Source of the DNA: Bosea vaviloviae
GTDB lineage: Bacteria > Pseudomonadota > Alphaproteobacteria > Rhizobiales > Beijerinckiaceae
Length of the DNA: 64,000 bases
NCBI RefSeq assembly: GCF_001741865.1
Contig: NZ_CP017147.1
Location: 2,471,001 to 2,535,000 of the forward strand
Direction: 5' to 3'
Part shown: positions 1 to 7,890 of the stretch, piece after piece
Position numbering within the stretch: the stretch's first letter is position 1
Layout of the letters: each line of letters begins with the position of its first letter
Position numbers and translations under genes: made by a program
The notes under the pieces: generated by a model
What the model was told of the DNA's origin: nothing
The model's input: the letters and a program-made list of their open reading frames with translations, nothing else
Database searches by the model: none

Positions 1-614
1 TCATGACGGCGCTCGGGCATCAGCGCTTCTTCGTCGGCGCGCATGATCGCGGCGCGCGCGTCGCCCATCGCCTGGCGCTCGACCATGCCGAGCGCGTCAC
101 CAAGCTCGCGACGCTGGACATCGCGCCGACCCGCGAGATGTACGCCAACACCACCGACGCCTTCGCCCGCGCCTATTGGCACTGGTTCTTCCTGATCCAG
201 CCCGCGCCCTTCCCGGAGCGGATGATCGGGGCGGATCCCGAGGCTTACTGGCGCAAGAAATGCGGCTCCGGCTCGGCCGGGCTGACGCCCTTCGCACCTG
301 AGGCCTTGGCGCATTACCTGCGCTGCTTCAGCGATCCGCAGACCATCCATGCGAGTTGCGAGGATTATCGCGCCGCCGCCACCATCGACATCCGCCATGA
401 CGACGAGGATGGCGGGCGCAAGCTCAATCAGCCGCTGCTCGCGCTCTGGGGCGGCAACGGCATCATCGGCACATGTTTCGAGCCTCTGGCGCTGTGGCGG
501 CAGCGCGCCGAGAACGTCCAAGGCCGTGCCTTGCCAAGCGGGCATTATCTGGCGGAGGAGATTCCCGATCTCGTCGCCGCCGAATTCACGGCCTTCTTTG
601 GAGAACACCCATGA
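1..614 (+). CDS. Haloacetate (fluoroacetate) dehalogenase-like alpha/beta hydrolase, 5' end missing
   Basis: The gene enters from the left edge, so only about the last 203 residues are seen. Family members hydrolyse the carbon-halogen bond of haloacetates in the cytoplasm through an Asp nucleophile. Counting from the first Met (base 3), the nucleophile motif is AHDRGARV with Asp15. The two arginines that bind the carboxylate in the family (16 and 19) are present. Asp39 in TLDIAP and the late His in SGHYLAEE complete the triad. The His-Trp pair (60-61) that forms part of the halide pocket of the Rhodopseudomonas fluoroacetate dehalogenase is also kept. Its stop is 20 bp before the tartrate dehydrogenase start, so the two may be co-transcribed. 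Other alpha/beta hydrolase or epoxide hydrolase activity is possible. Confidence 0.8.
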   Translation, partial: MTALGHQRFFVGAHDRGARVAHRLALDHAERVTKLATLDIAPTREMYANTTDAFARAYWHWFFLIQPAPFPERMIGADPEAYWRKKCGSGSAGLTPFAPEALAHYLRCFSDPQTIHASCEDYRAAATIDIRHDDEDGGRKLNQPLLALWGGNGIIGTCFEPLALWRQRAENVQGRALPSGHYLAEEIPDLVAAEFTAFFGEHP

Positions 615-633
615 GCTTGTTTGGACGAAAACT

Positions 634-1713
634 ATGAGTGGGACCAATCGAGTCTATCGTATCGCCGTCATCGCCGGGGACGGCATCGGCAAGGAAGTCA
701 TGCCCGAGGGCCTGCGCGTACTCGAGGCGGCTTCCAAGAAATACGGCTTCGAACTGCGCCTCGACGAGTTCGATTTCTCGTCCTGCGATTATTACGAGAA
801 GCACGGCAAGATGCTTCCCGACGACTGGAAGGAGAAGATCGGCGGCCATGACGCGATCTATTTCGGCGCGGTCGGCATGCCGGCGCAGGTGCCCGACCAC
901 ATCTCGCTCTGGGGCTCGCTGCTGCTCTTCCGGCGTGAATTCGACCAGTATGTGAACCTGCGCCCCGTGCGTCTGATGCCGGGCGTTCCCTGCCCGCTCG
1001 TCGGCCGCAAGCCCGGCGATATCGACTTCTTCGTCGTGCGCGAGAACACCGAGGGCGAATACTCCTCGGTCGGCGGCAAGATGTTCGCCGGCACCGAGCG
1101 CGAGATCGTCATGCAGGAGACGGTGATGAGCCGGGTCGGCGTCGATCGCGTGCTGAAATACGCTTTTGAGTTGGCCCAGCGCCGTCCGCGGAAGAAGCTG
1201 ACCTCGGCGACCAAGTCGAACGGCATCTCGATCACCATGCCGTATTGGGACGAACGGGTGAAGGAGATGGCCAAGAACTATCCCGGCGTCGCCGTCGACC
1301 AGTACCATATCGACATCCTGACCGCGCATTTCGTGCTGAATCCGGACCGTTTCGACGTGGTCGTGGCTTCCAACCTGTTCGGTGACATCCTCTCGGATCT
1401 GGGCCCGGCCTGCACCGGCACGATCGGCATCGCGCCGTCGGGCAACATCAACCCGACCGGCGATCATCCCTCGCTGTTCGAGCCGGTCCATGGCTCGGCG
1501 CCCGACATCGCGGGTAAGGGCATCGCCAACCCGATCGGCCAGATCTGGTCGGGTGCGATGATGCTGGATCATCTCGGCGAGATCGAAGCCGCCAAGGGCA
1601 TCGAGGCTGCGATCGAGCGCGCGCTTGGCGACGCCCGCACCCGCACCCGCGATCTCGGCGGCACGCTGGGAACGGAAGCCGCGGGCAAGGCTGTCGAGCA
1701 GGCGCTGGGCTAA
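634..1713 (+). CDS. ttuC: Tartrate dehydrogenase / D-malate dehydrogenase (decarboxylating)
   Basis: A 359-residue member of the isocitrate/isopropylmalate dehydrogenase family, NAD- and divalent-metal-dependent, cytoplasmic. The subgroup oxidises tartrate or D-malate. The N-terminal nucleotide-site segment IAVIAGDGIGKEV, the central VVRENTEGEYSSVGG and the metal-binding ASNLFGDILSDLG are all visible, as is the late FEPVHGSAPDIAGKG segment. Length fits the TtuC/DmlA group (about 350-360). The frame is open upstream to base 349, but that stretch overlaps the dehalogenase gene; the ATG at 634 gives a normal family N-terminus. Tartrate versus D-malate preference cannot be read from sequence. Confidence 0.9.
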   Translation: MSGTNRVYRIAVIAGDGIGKEVMPEGLRVLEAASKKYGFELRLDEFDFSSCDYYEKHGKMLPDDWKEKIGGHDAIYFGAVGMPAQVPDHISLWGSLLLFRREFDQYVNLRPVRLMPGVPCPLVGRKPGDIDFFVVRENTEGEYSSVGGKMFAGTEREIVMQETVMSRVGVDRVLKYAFELAQRRPRKKLTSATKSNGISITMPYWDERVKEMAKNYPGVAVDQYHIDILTAHFVLNPDRFDVVVASNLFGDILSDLGPACTGTIGIAPSGNINPTGDHPSLFEPVHGSAPDIAGKGIANPIGQIWSGAMMLDHLGEIEAAKGIEAAIERALGDARTRTRDLGGTLGTEAAGKAVEQALG

Positions 1714-1747
1714 AGGCCCGGCCTCCAAGACCCTGGTGCTTAATAAG

Positions 1748-1776
1748 ACCCGGTGGCGAGACAAGCGCCGCCGGGT
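1748..1776. terminator. Hairpin after the tartrate dehydrogenase gene
   Basis: ACCCGGTGGCG and CGCCGCCGGGT pair, with one G-T pair, around a 7-base loop. It lies 35 bp after the stop. There is no T run, so intrinsic termination is uncertain. Confidence 0.45.
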
Positions 1777-1818
1777 TGACTAGAAACTAAGCTGACGCTG
1801 CTGGAAGGGCTGGCCTTG

Positions 1819-2523
1819 ATGGATCTCTCCTCGATCTCCTTCGTCGATCCCCTGATCTGGGGAAAACTGGCGGAGATCATCGCGCTCAACATCGTCCTTT
1901 CCGGCGACAATGCCGTGGTGATCGCGCTCGCCTGCCGGGCGCTGGCGCCGGCGCAAAGAGCCAAGGGCATCGCGCTCGGCGCGGGCGTCGCGGTGGTCCT
2001 GCGCGTCGTCTTCACCGTGCTGATCGCCTCGCTGCTGAACGCGCCCTTCCTGCATATCGTCGGCGCGCTGCTGCTGGTCTGGATCGCGGTCAAGCTGATC
2101 ATCGAGGATGGCGAGAGCGACGAGGATTCGATCACGGCGAGCAGCAAGCTCTGGAAAGCGGTCCAGACAGTCGCGATCGCCGACATCGTCATGAGCCTCG
2201 ACAATGTGCTGGCGATCGCCGCCGTCGCCAAGGATTCGATCCCGCTCCTGATCGCGGGGCTGGTGATCTCGATTCCGCTGATCGTGCTCGGCGCCTCGCT
2301 CATCACCAGCCTGCTGACGCGCTTCCCGGTGCTGGTCTGGGCGGGCGCTGCGCTGCTCGGCTGGGTTGCCGGCGAAATGTTCGACAGCGACCCCTGGCTC
2401 ATCACCCGGTTCGGCGCTGATATGCTGCACCGCCTCGAATATCCCGCTGCTGCCCTGGGCGCGCTTCTCGTGCTCGCCCTTGGGTATTGGCTGAAACCGC
2501 GCCGGCCAGATCCGGCCCTCTGA
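1819..2523 (+). CDS. TerC-family integral membrane protein (YjbE-type, putative metal transport), copy 1
   Basis: A 234-residue, strongly hydrophobic inner-membrane protein with about seven membrane segments. TerC proteins are linked to tellurite resistance and, in several bacteria, manganese export. The two Asp-bearing family motifs are visible: SGDNAVVIALACR near residues 27-40 and MSLDNVLAIAA near 130. ATG 1819 is chosen over TTG 1816 because GGAAGGG lies about nine bases upstream. The paralogue starts 20 bp after the stop, so the two are probably one transcript. Substrate is not shown by sequence; manganese is a family-level guess. Confidence 0.85.
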   Translation: MDLSSISFVDPLIWGKLAEIIALNIVLSGDNAVVIALACRALAPAQRAKGIALGAGVAVVLRVVFTVLIASLLNAPFLHIVGALLLVWIAVKLIIEDGESDEDSITASSKLWKAVQTVAIADIVMSLDNVLAIAAVAKDSIPLLIAGLVISIPLIVLGASLITSLLTRFPVLVWAGAALLGWVAGEMFDSDPWLITRFGADMLHRLEYPAAALGALLVLALGYWLKPRRPDPAL

Positions 2524-2542
2524 CACAGGGACTGACCGACTT

Positions 2543-3283
2543 ATGGACTTTTCATCATCCCAATTCTGGGTGTCGTTGCTCCAGATCATCTGGATCGACC
2601 TGCTCTTGTCCGGCGACAACGCAGTCGTCATCGCGCTCGCCTGCCGCTCGCTGCCGGAAAACCGGCGCAAGATCGGCATCTGGCTCGGCGCCGGCGCGGC
2701 CGTCGGCCTGCGTATCGTCTTCGCGCTGGTGGTCAGCTATCTGCTGAACGTCCCTTTCCTGAAGGTGGCCGGCGGCGTGCTGCTGTTCTGGATCGCCATC
2801 AAGCTCGCCATGGGCGAGGAGGAGGCCCATAACGAGATCGAGGCGAGCGACAATCTCTGGCGGGCGGTGCGCACCATCGCGATCGCCGACGCCGTGATGA
2901 GCCTCGACAACGTCATCGCCATCGCGGCGGCCTCGCGCGGACATCCCGAGCTCTTCATCTTCGGCCTGCTGCTCTCGATCCCCTTGATCATCATGGGCGC
3001 GCAGCTCCTGACCTCGATCATCGAGCGCTTCCCGATCCTGGTCTGGCTCGGCGCTGCCCTGCTCGGCTGGATCGCGGCGGAAATGATCATCGGCGACATC
3101 GCTGTGCTGCAATGGCTCCAGGTCAATATGCCGAGCTGGGTCGCCCCTGTGCCGACCGAGGTCAGCGCACTCGGAATCGGTCCGGCCGCCATGCCGCACT
3201 ACATCTCCTCGGCCATCGGCGCGGCGCTGGTTTGCCTCGTTGCCTATGCCCTGAAGAAGAAGCCGGCAGACCAGCCAGGCTGA
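2543..3283 (+). CDS. TerC-family integral membrane protein (YjbE-type, putative metal transport), copy 2
   Basis: A 246-residue paralogue of the preceding gene and clearly its tandem duplicate. It keeps SGDNAVVIALACR and MSLDNVIAIAAA at matching positions, and both share the RFP(I/V)LVW-GAALLGW segment near the C-terminal third. Copy 2 carries a longer linker (GDIAVLQWLQ to GPAAMPH) before the last membrane segment and ends in a lysine-rich tail. About seven membrane segments. The pair could work as two homomers or one heteromer. A strong intrinsic terminator follows 29 bp after the stop. Confidence 0.85.
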   Translation: MDFSSSQFWVSLLQIIWIDLLLSGDNAVVIALACRSLPENRRKIGIWLGAGAAVGLRIVFALVVSYLLNVPFLKVAGGVLLFWIAIKLAMGEEEAHNEIEASDNLWRAVRTIAIADAVMSLDNVIAIAAASRGHPELFIFGLLLSIPLIIMGAQLLTSIIERFPILVWLGAALLGWIAAEMIIGDIAVLQWLQVNMPSWVAPVPTEVSALGIGPAAMPHYISSAIGAALVCLVAYALKKKPADQPG

Positions 3284-3291
3284 GGTCTCAC

Positions 3292-3897
3292 TCAGCCGAG
3301 AACCACAACCGCGGCGGCCAGGCTCTCCTGGCCGCCGTTTTTGATGATGCGGCGTGTGCCGCGGCTCGTGCCGGGCCGCTCGGGATCGGCGACGTCGAAA
3401 GCCTCTGGCGAGGTGAGCGTGATCGCGAAGCTCTCCGGCGCGCGGGCGAAGCCGGTGCCGAGCGCCTTCACATAGGCCTCCTTGGCCGCCCAGAGCTGCG
3501 CAAAGGCCAGCGGCCGCGTCGGTTCGGGCAGGGCGAGCAGCGCCTCCCGCTCCTGCGGATGCAAGATCGCGAGCGGTAGCGCGGCCAAGGGTTCGACCCG
3601 CTCGACATCGACCCCGACAGGATGCTGCGCCAGCGCCAGCGCGACGAAGCCCGCCCGCGTCGCGAGCGAGAGATGCAGCCCCGCCGCGGTCGGCCGAGCC
3701 AGCAAAGGCCGGCCGCGTTCGTCATGGCCGATCGCGATGGCCTCGATCGGCAGGCAAAGCTGGGCGGCGATGATTCTCCGCGCCATCTCGCGCCGCAAGG
3801 CCGAGCGTTCGGCGAGGTTGGCCGGGCTCGCGCCGGTCGCGATCAGCCAGGTCGCGGGCAGGGCAGGGGCGGCGATGGGAGAGGTCAGCCAGTGCAT
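3292..3897 (-). CDS. 4'-phosphopantetheinyl transferase superfamily protein (Sfp-type)
   Basis: A 201-residue Sfp-type transferase that would move phosphopantetheine from CoA to a serine of a carrier protein. The Mg/CoA-binding motif VGVDVERVEP and the second motif FAQLWAAKEAYVKALG with its W-A-K-E-A core are intact and correctly spaced. The N-terminal RREMARRIIAAQL and DERGRPLL segments also fit. No NRPS or PKS gene lies within view, so its carrier partner is unknown; it could serve fatty acid or lysine-pathway carriers. It converges with the terC pair, and the last residues are encoded by the terC terminator stem. Confidence 0.88.
   Translation of the reverse strand: MHWLTSPIAAPALPATWLIATGASPANLAERSALRREMARRIIAAQLCLPIEAIAIGHDERGRPLLARPTAAGLHLSLATRAGFVALALAQHPVGVDVERVEPLAALPLAILHPQEREALLALPEPTRPLAFAQLWAAKEAYVKALGTGFARAPESFAITLTSPEAFDVADPERPGTSRGTRRIIKNGGQESLAAAVVVLG
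3312..3342 (+). terminator. Rho-independent terminator of the terC pair
   Basis: A perfect 11-bp stem, CGGCGGCCAGG / CCTGGCCGCCG, with loop CTCT, followed by five T on the + strand. It sits inside the C-terminal codons of the convergent phosphopantetheinyl transferase gene. Confidence 0.85.
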
Positions 3898-4006
3898 GGC
3901 GCGAGGCTAGCACGGGACTGGCGCTTGTCCCGCCCTGCGCCGGCCTCATGCGAGGCCGGTGCTGCCATCCGTTGACGGTACGGGGCGTTAGGGTTCTTGA
4001 AGAGCC

Positions 4007-4738
4007 ATGACCGCTTCGCCTGAACCAACCTTGGAGTCTGCCCGCCCCTTGCTCACCATGCAGGGCGTGCGCCTGGGTGTCCGCAGGGTCTCCGTGCTGA
4101 TGCCGGGCATCGTCGTCTTCGCGGTCGCCTTCGGCGCGGCGGCCGCGGCCAAGGGGCTGAGCCTGCTGGAGACGGTGCTGATGAGCGCGCTGGTCTATGC
4201 CGGCGTGGCGCAGCTGGTGGCGATGGAGCTGTGGCGGCCGGAATGGAGCTGGGGGGCGATTGCCGGGCTTGCCGTGGTCACCGCGACGGTGAATGCGCGC
4301 ATGGTGCTCCAGGGCGCTTCGCTGCAGCCCTGGTTCGCGCCTTATCCCAAGGCGCTCAACGCCGCGCATCTCTTCCTCTTCACCGATGCGAGCTGGCTGA
4401 TCGGCGCGCGTTACCATGGCGAGGGCGGGCGTGATCTGGGCGTGATCATCGGCGCCGGCATCACGCTCTGGATCGTCTGGGTCGCGACGACGATTCCGGG
4501 ATATCTGCTCGGCGCGTTGGTGGCCGATCCACGCCAATACGGCATCGATCTGGTCATGCCGATCTTCTTCGCCGCGATGATCGTGCCGCTCTGGCGCGGC
4601 AAGCGGGCGGCCGTGCCCTGGGTCGTTGCGGGGCTCGTCGCCTTGGTCACGGCAAAGCTGGTTGACGGCTACGCCTTCATCATCGTCGGCTCGCTTGCCG
4701 GCGCGCTTACAGGGGCGTTCAGCGATGACCCTGCCTGA
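4007..4738 (+). CDS. azlC: AzlC-family branched-chain amino acid exporter, large subunit
   Basis: A 243-residue inner-membrane protein with the AzlC pattern: PGIVVFAVAFGAAAAAKGLS near the start, then VYAGVAQLVAMELW and ATVNARMVLQGASLQPWF. About six to seven membrane segments are visible. AzlC works with the small subunit AzlD to export branched-chain or related amino acids. The azlD start lies 14 bp inside the azlC end, which implies translational coupling. The substrate is inferred from the family. Confidence 0.88.
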   Translation: MTASPEPTLESARPLLTMQGVRLGVRRVSVLMPGIVVFAVAFGAAAAAKGLSLLETVLMSALVYAGVAQLVAMELWRPEWSWGAIAGLAVVTATVNARMVLQGASLQPWFAPYPKALNAAHLFLFTDASWLIGARYHGEGGRDLGVIIGAGITLWIVWVATTIPGYLLGALVADPRQYGIDLVMPIFFAAMIVPLWRGKRAAVPWVVAGLVALVTAKLVDGYAFIIVGSLAGALTGAFSDDPA

Positions 4739-5042
4739 TCCCGGCCCATGGGGCGCGCCTTTCGTCATCCTCGCCATGACGCTGGCGACCTATCTCTGCC
4801 GCATCTCCGGCGTGATCATGATGGGCTTCATTCCGCTGACGCCGCGCGTCCGGCGCGGGCTTGCGGCGCTGCCGGGCTCGATCGTGGTCGCGACCGTGCT
4901 GCCGCTGATCGAGCGGCTGGGTTTCGCCGCCGCGCTCGCACTGATCGCGGCGATCGGCAGCATGGTGCTGCGGCGCAGCGAGTTGCTGGCGCTGGTCGTC
5001 GGCATGGCGACGGTCTCAGCGGCGCGCGCGCTCGGCTTCTGA
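4725..5042 (+). CDS. azlD: AzlD-family branched-chain amino acid exporter, small subunit
   Basis: A 105-residue membrane protein with three to four hydrophobic segments. The TYLCRISGVIMMGF and PLTPRVRRGLAALPGSIV stretches are typical of AzlD. The ATG at 4725 overlaps azlC by 14 bp; the frame is open further upstream, but this start gives the family N-terminus. It is the expected partner of AzlC in one exporter. Confidence 0.85.
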   Translation: MTLPDPGPWGAPFVILAMTLATYLCRISGVIMMGFIPLTPRVRRGLAALPGSIVVATVLPLIERLGFAAALALIAAIGSMVLRRSELLALVVGMATVSAARALGF

Positions 5043-5168
5043 TCGATCACCGCTTCCGATCGCTTCCATCACATCCCGTCATCGCTTGGCGGCCCGCGCC
5101 ATGTTGACGCCGACGATCTCTGGGCAGACGGTGTCCGTCAGTAAAACTGACCAAATTGGAGCGCCGCT

Positions 5169-6026
5169 ATGGCATGGTATTCTCAGACGTGGAGCTGGTT
5201 CGACGGTGCCTGGCACGAAGGCAACCCCGGCCTGGTGGGTCCACGCAGCCATGCGCTCTGGCAGGCCTCTTCGGTCTTCGACGGCGGCCGCTATTTCGAT
5301 GGCGTCGCGCCCGATCTCGCCGCCCATGCCGCCCGCGTCAACCGCTCGGCCGTGGCGCTCGGCCTCAAGGCCACGGTGACGCAGGAATTCATCATCGAGA
5401 AGACGCATGAGGGCGTGAAGAAATTCGCCCCCGGCACGGCGCTCTACGTCAAGCCGATGTATTGGGGCGAGGCCGACGGGCCCTCGACCATCATGCCCGA
5501 TCCGGATTCGACGCAGTTCTGCCTCTGCCTGTTCGAGGCGCCGATGCCGCAGCCGACCAATGGCTTCTCGGTGACGCAAGGCGCGTTCCGCCGTCCGACC
5601 ATGGAGACGATGCCGACCGACGCCAAGGCCGGCTGCCTCTATCCCAACAACGCCCGCATCCTGCGCGCCGCCAAGGCCGCCGGCTTCGACAATGCGCTGG
5701 TGCTCGACATGCTGGGCAACGTTGCCGAGACCGCGACCTCGAACATCTTCCTGGCCAAGGACGGCGTCGTCAGGACGCCGGCTCCCAACGGCACCTTCCT
5801 GAACGGCATCACCCGCCAGCGCGTCATCGGCCTGCTGCGGCAGGACGGCATCCCCGTCGAGGAGATGAGCCTGCGCTACAGCGATTTTGAGCAGGCCGAC
5901 GAGATCTTCATCTCGGGCAACTATTCCAAATGCATGCCGGTCACCCGCATCGACAACATCACGCTGCAGCCCGGTCCAATGTTCCGCCGCGCTCGCGAAC
6001 TCTACATGGACTTCGCCCACACCTAG
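5169..6026 (+). CDS. Class IV PLP aminotransferase (branched-chain amino acid aminotransferase-like)
   Basis: A 285-residue fold-type IV PLP enzyme, similar to branched-chain aminotransferases and D-amino acid aminotransferases. The DAKAGCLYPNNARILRAAK stretch has the candidate Schiff-base lysine. ETATSNIFLAKDGV is the cofactor-phosphate segment and FLNGITRQRVI the next conserved block. It probably transfers amino groups between glutamate and 2-oxo acids in the cytoplasm. The neighbouring AzlCD exporter of branched-chain amino acids supports, but does not prove, a branched-chain role. Confidence 0.85.
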   Translation: MAWYSQTWSWFDGAWHEGNPGLVGPRSHALWQASSVFDGGRYFDGVAPDLAAHAARVNRSAVALGLKATVTQEFIIEKTHEGVKKFAPGTALYVKPMYWGEADGPSTIMPDPDSTQFCLCLFEAPMPQPTNGFSVTQGAFRRPTMETMPTDAKAGCLYPNNARILRAAKAAGFDNALVLDMLGNVAETATSNIFLAKDGVVRTPAPNGTFLNGITRQRVIGLLRQDGIPVEEMSLRYSDFEQADEIFISGNYSKCMPVTRIDNITLQPGPMFRRARELYMDFAHT

Positions 6027-6069
6027 GCGGCGTGAAGCCGACGCCTGCGGCGCTGCTCAGGATTCAGGG

Positions 6070-6152
6070 CGTCATTCTCGGGCTTGCCCCGAGAATCGTG
6101 TGACCAGAGCGCTCTGGTTTACGAGGTGGTCGGGTCAAGCCCGACCATGACG
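6070..6152. repeat. Two palindromic units of a REP-like element between convergent genes
   Basis: ATTCTCGGG-cttgc-CCCGAGAAT is followed by GGTCGGG-tcaag-CCCGACC, flanked by outward CGTCAT and ATGACG. It fills the gap between the convergent aminotransferase and murJ genes and may also act as a terminator. Confidence 0.6.
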
Positions 6153-6179
6153 CGCTTCGGATAGGCCAAACCGGCAGAG

Positions 6180-7706
6180 CTACCGCAGCAGCCTGGCGAG
6201 TCGGCTGAGCTTGAGCCCCAGCGCGGCGATCGCGAGATAGATCGCCGCGGCCACGGCCCCGACGCAGGCGAGCGCCGCGAGCCTGGGCTGCAGCGGAAAC
6301 CACGCCGTCGCAGCGAGCAGGGAGGGGGCGGACAAGCGCGCCGCCAGGCCAGCCAGGACCGCCGCCAGCACGACGATGGCGGCAAAGCCCGACAGCCCCC
6401 GCGCCGGCCGTGTCCAGCCGCGCTGCACGCCCAGGACGAACAGCGCGCCGACATTGATCCAGGCGCCCGCCGCGGTCGCCAGCGCAAGGCCAGGCGCGCC
6501 CCAGTCGCGCCAGAGCAACAATTTCAGCGCGACATTCGCGGCGATGGCCGCCAGCGAGACCAGCATCGGCGTCGTCGTGTCGCCGCGCGCCTGGAAGCTC
6601 GAAACCTGGGTGCGGATCATCACGATGGCCGGCAACCCGATCGCATAGGCGAAGAGCACGGCTGCCGCCGCCTGGCTCGCGGCAGCATCGAAACGCCCGC
6701 GCTCGAACAAAGCGGAGACGATCAGTTCGGGAACGGCGAGGAATGCGGCAGCGAAGGGGGCGGCCGCGATCAGCGTCAGCGCGACGGCCCGGTTCTGCGC
6801 CCTGTCGGAGCCGGCGACATCGCCTGCCGCGAGCAGGCGGCTCATCGTCGGCAGCAGGACCGTGCCGACGCCGATGGCGATGACCCCGATCGGCAGTTGG
6901 TAGAGGCCGCCTGCGTAGTAGAGCGCGGAATAGGCGCCGGCCGGCAGCAGCGAGGCGATGATCGTGTCGGCGAAAAGCGCGATCTGGACACCGGCCGAGC
7001 CGATGACAGCAGGCCCGAACGCCTTCAGGAAGGCCTTGACGTCGAGATCGACGCGCGGCCGCACCACGGCCGCAGCGACATTCGCCCGGCGCGCCGCGAG
7101 CGCCAGCACGAGCCATTGCAGGAAGCCGGAGATCACCACGCCCCAGGCGGCGGCATAGGCCGCATTGGGGAACAGGAAGGCAACGGTAAGCGCCGCGATC
7201 AGGCAGAGATTGAGCAGGATCGGTGCTGCCGCTGCCGCCGCGAATTTGTCGATGGCGTTGAGGTTGGCCGAGAGCAGCGTCACCAGCGTGATGAAGAGCA
7301 GATAGGGGAAGGTGATTCGCGTCAGCGCGACGGCGAGTTCGAAGCGCTGCGGATCATGCGCGAAGCCGGGCGCGAGCAGGCGCACAACCTCGGGCATGAA
7401 GGGCAAGGCGAGCCCGAGCAGGACGATCTGGACGATCAGGTTCAGGGTGAAGACCCGGTCGGCGAAGAGCGCGGCGGCCGCCTGGCCGGCCTGCTGCCTG
7501 ACCCGGGCATAGGCGGGGATATAGGCCTGGTTGAAGGCGCCTTCGCCGAAGATCGCGCGGAAATGGTTGGGCAGGCGCAGCGCGACCGAAAACGCATCCA
7601 TCAGCGGGCCGGCGCCGAGCACCGCCGCCAGCACGATGTCACGCACGAAGCCCGAGAGGCGCGAGAGCAGCGTGAAGCCGCCGACGGAGAGGATTTTTCT
7701 GAACAT
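6180..7706 (-). CDS. murJ: Lipid II flippase MurJ (MviN)
   Basis: A 508-residue polytopic membrane protein of MurJ/MviN length with about 14 hydrophobic segments. It flips lipid II across the inner membrane for peptidoglycan synthesis. The N-terminus LSVGGFTLLSRLSGFVRD is the family signature, followed by FRAIFGEGAFNQAYIPAY. Later conserved pieces include PIGVIAIGVGTVLLPTMSR and SFQARGDTTTPM. It lies downstream of the glycosyltransferase gene on the same strand, with a 184-bp gap that holds a REP-like palindrome, so co-transcription is doubtful. Confidence 0.93.
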   Translation of the reverse strand: MFRKILSVGGFTLLSRLSGFVRDIVLAAVLGAGPLMDAFSVALRLPNHFRAIFGEGAFNQAYIPAYARVRQQAGQAAAALFADRVFTLNLIVQIVLLGLALPFMPEVVRLLAPGFAHDPQRFELAVALTRITFPYLLFITLVTLLSANLNAIDKFAAAAAAPILLNLCLIAALTVAFLFPNAAYAAAWGVVISGFLQWLVLALAARRANVAAAVVRPRVDLDVKAFLKAFGPAVIGSAGVQIALFADTIIASLLPAGAYSALYYAGGLYQLPIGVIAIGVGTVLLPTMSRLLAAGDVAGSDRAQNRAVALTLIAAAPFAAAFLAVPELIVSALFERGRFDAAASQAAAAVLFAYAIGLPAIVMIRTQVSSFQARGDTTTPMLVSLAAIAANVALKLLLWRDWGAPGLALATAAGAWINVGALFVLGVQRGWTRPARGLSGFAAIVVLAAVLAGLAARLSAPSLLAATAWFPLQPRLAALACVGAVAAAIYLAIAALGLKLSRLARLLR

Positions 7707-7802
7707 CGCGTGCCTTGGGGCGGCCTGGAACCTCAGCCCTCATCCTGAGAAGCCGCATAGCGGCGTCTCGAAGGATGGTCCAGTGCGGCAGGGCCGCTCC
7801 AT

Positions 7803-7882
7803 CGTCATTGCGAGCGCAGCGAAGCAATCCAGACGGTCTCGCTCTACGTCCCCCGGATTGCTTCGCTTCGTTCGCAATGACG
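7803..7882. repeat. REP-like palindrome, CGTCATTGCGAGC family
   Basis: The arms CGTCATTGCGAGCG and CGCAATGACG enclose inner inverted arms GAAGCAATCC and GGATTGCTTC. The same unit recurs at 38162, 54891, 55998 and 61070. Confidence 0.85.
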
Positions 7883-7890
7883 GTCTCCGC

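Noticed and set aside
1714..1818. yybP-ykoY (manganese) riboswitch before the first terC gene
   Set aside because: TerC genes are often controlled by it, but the leader shows only one terminator-like hairpin and none of the conserved riboswitch core.
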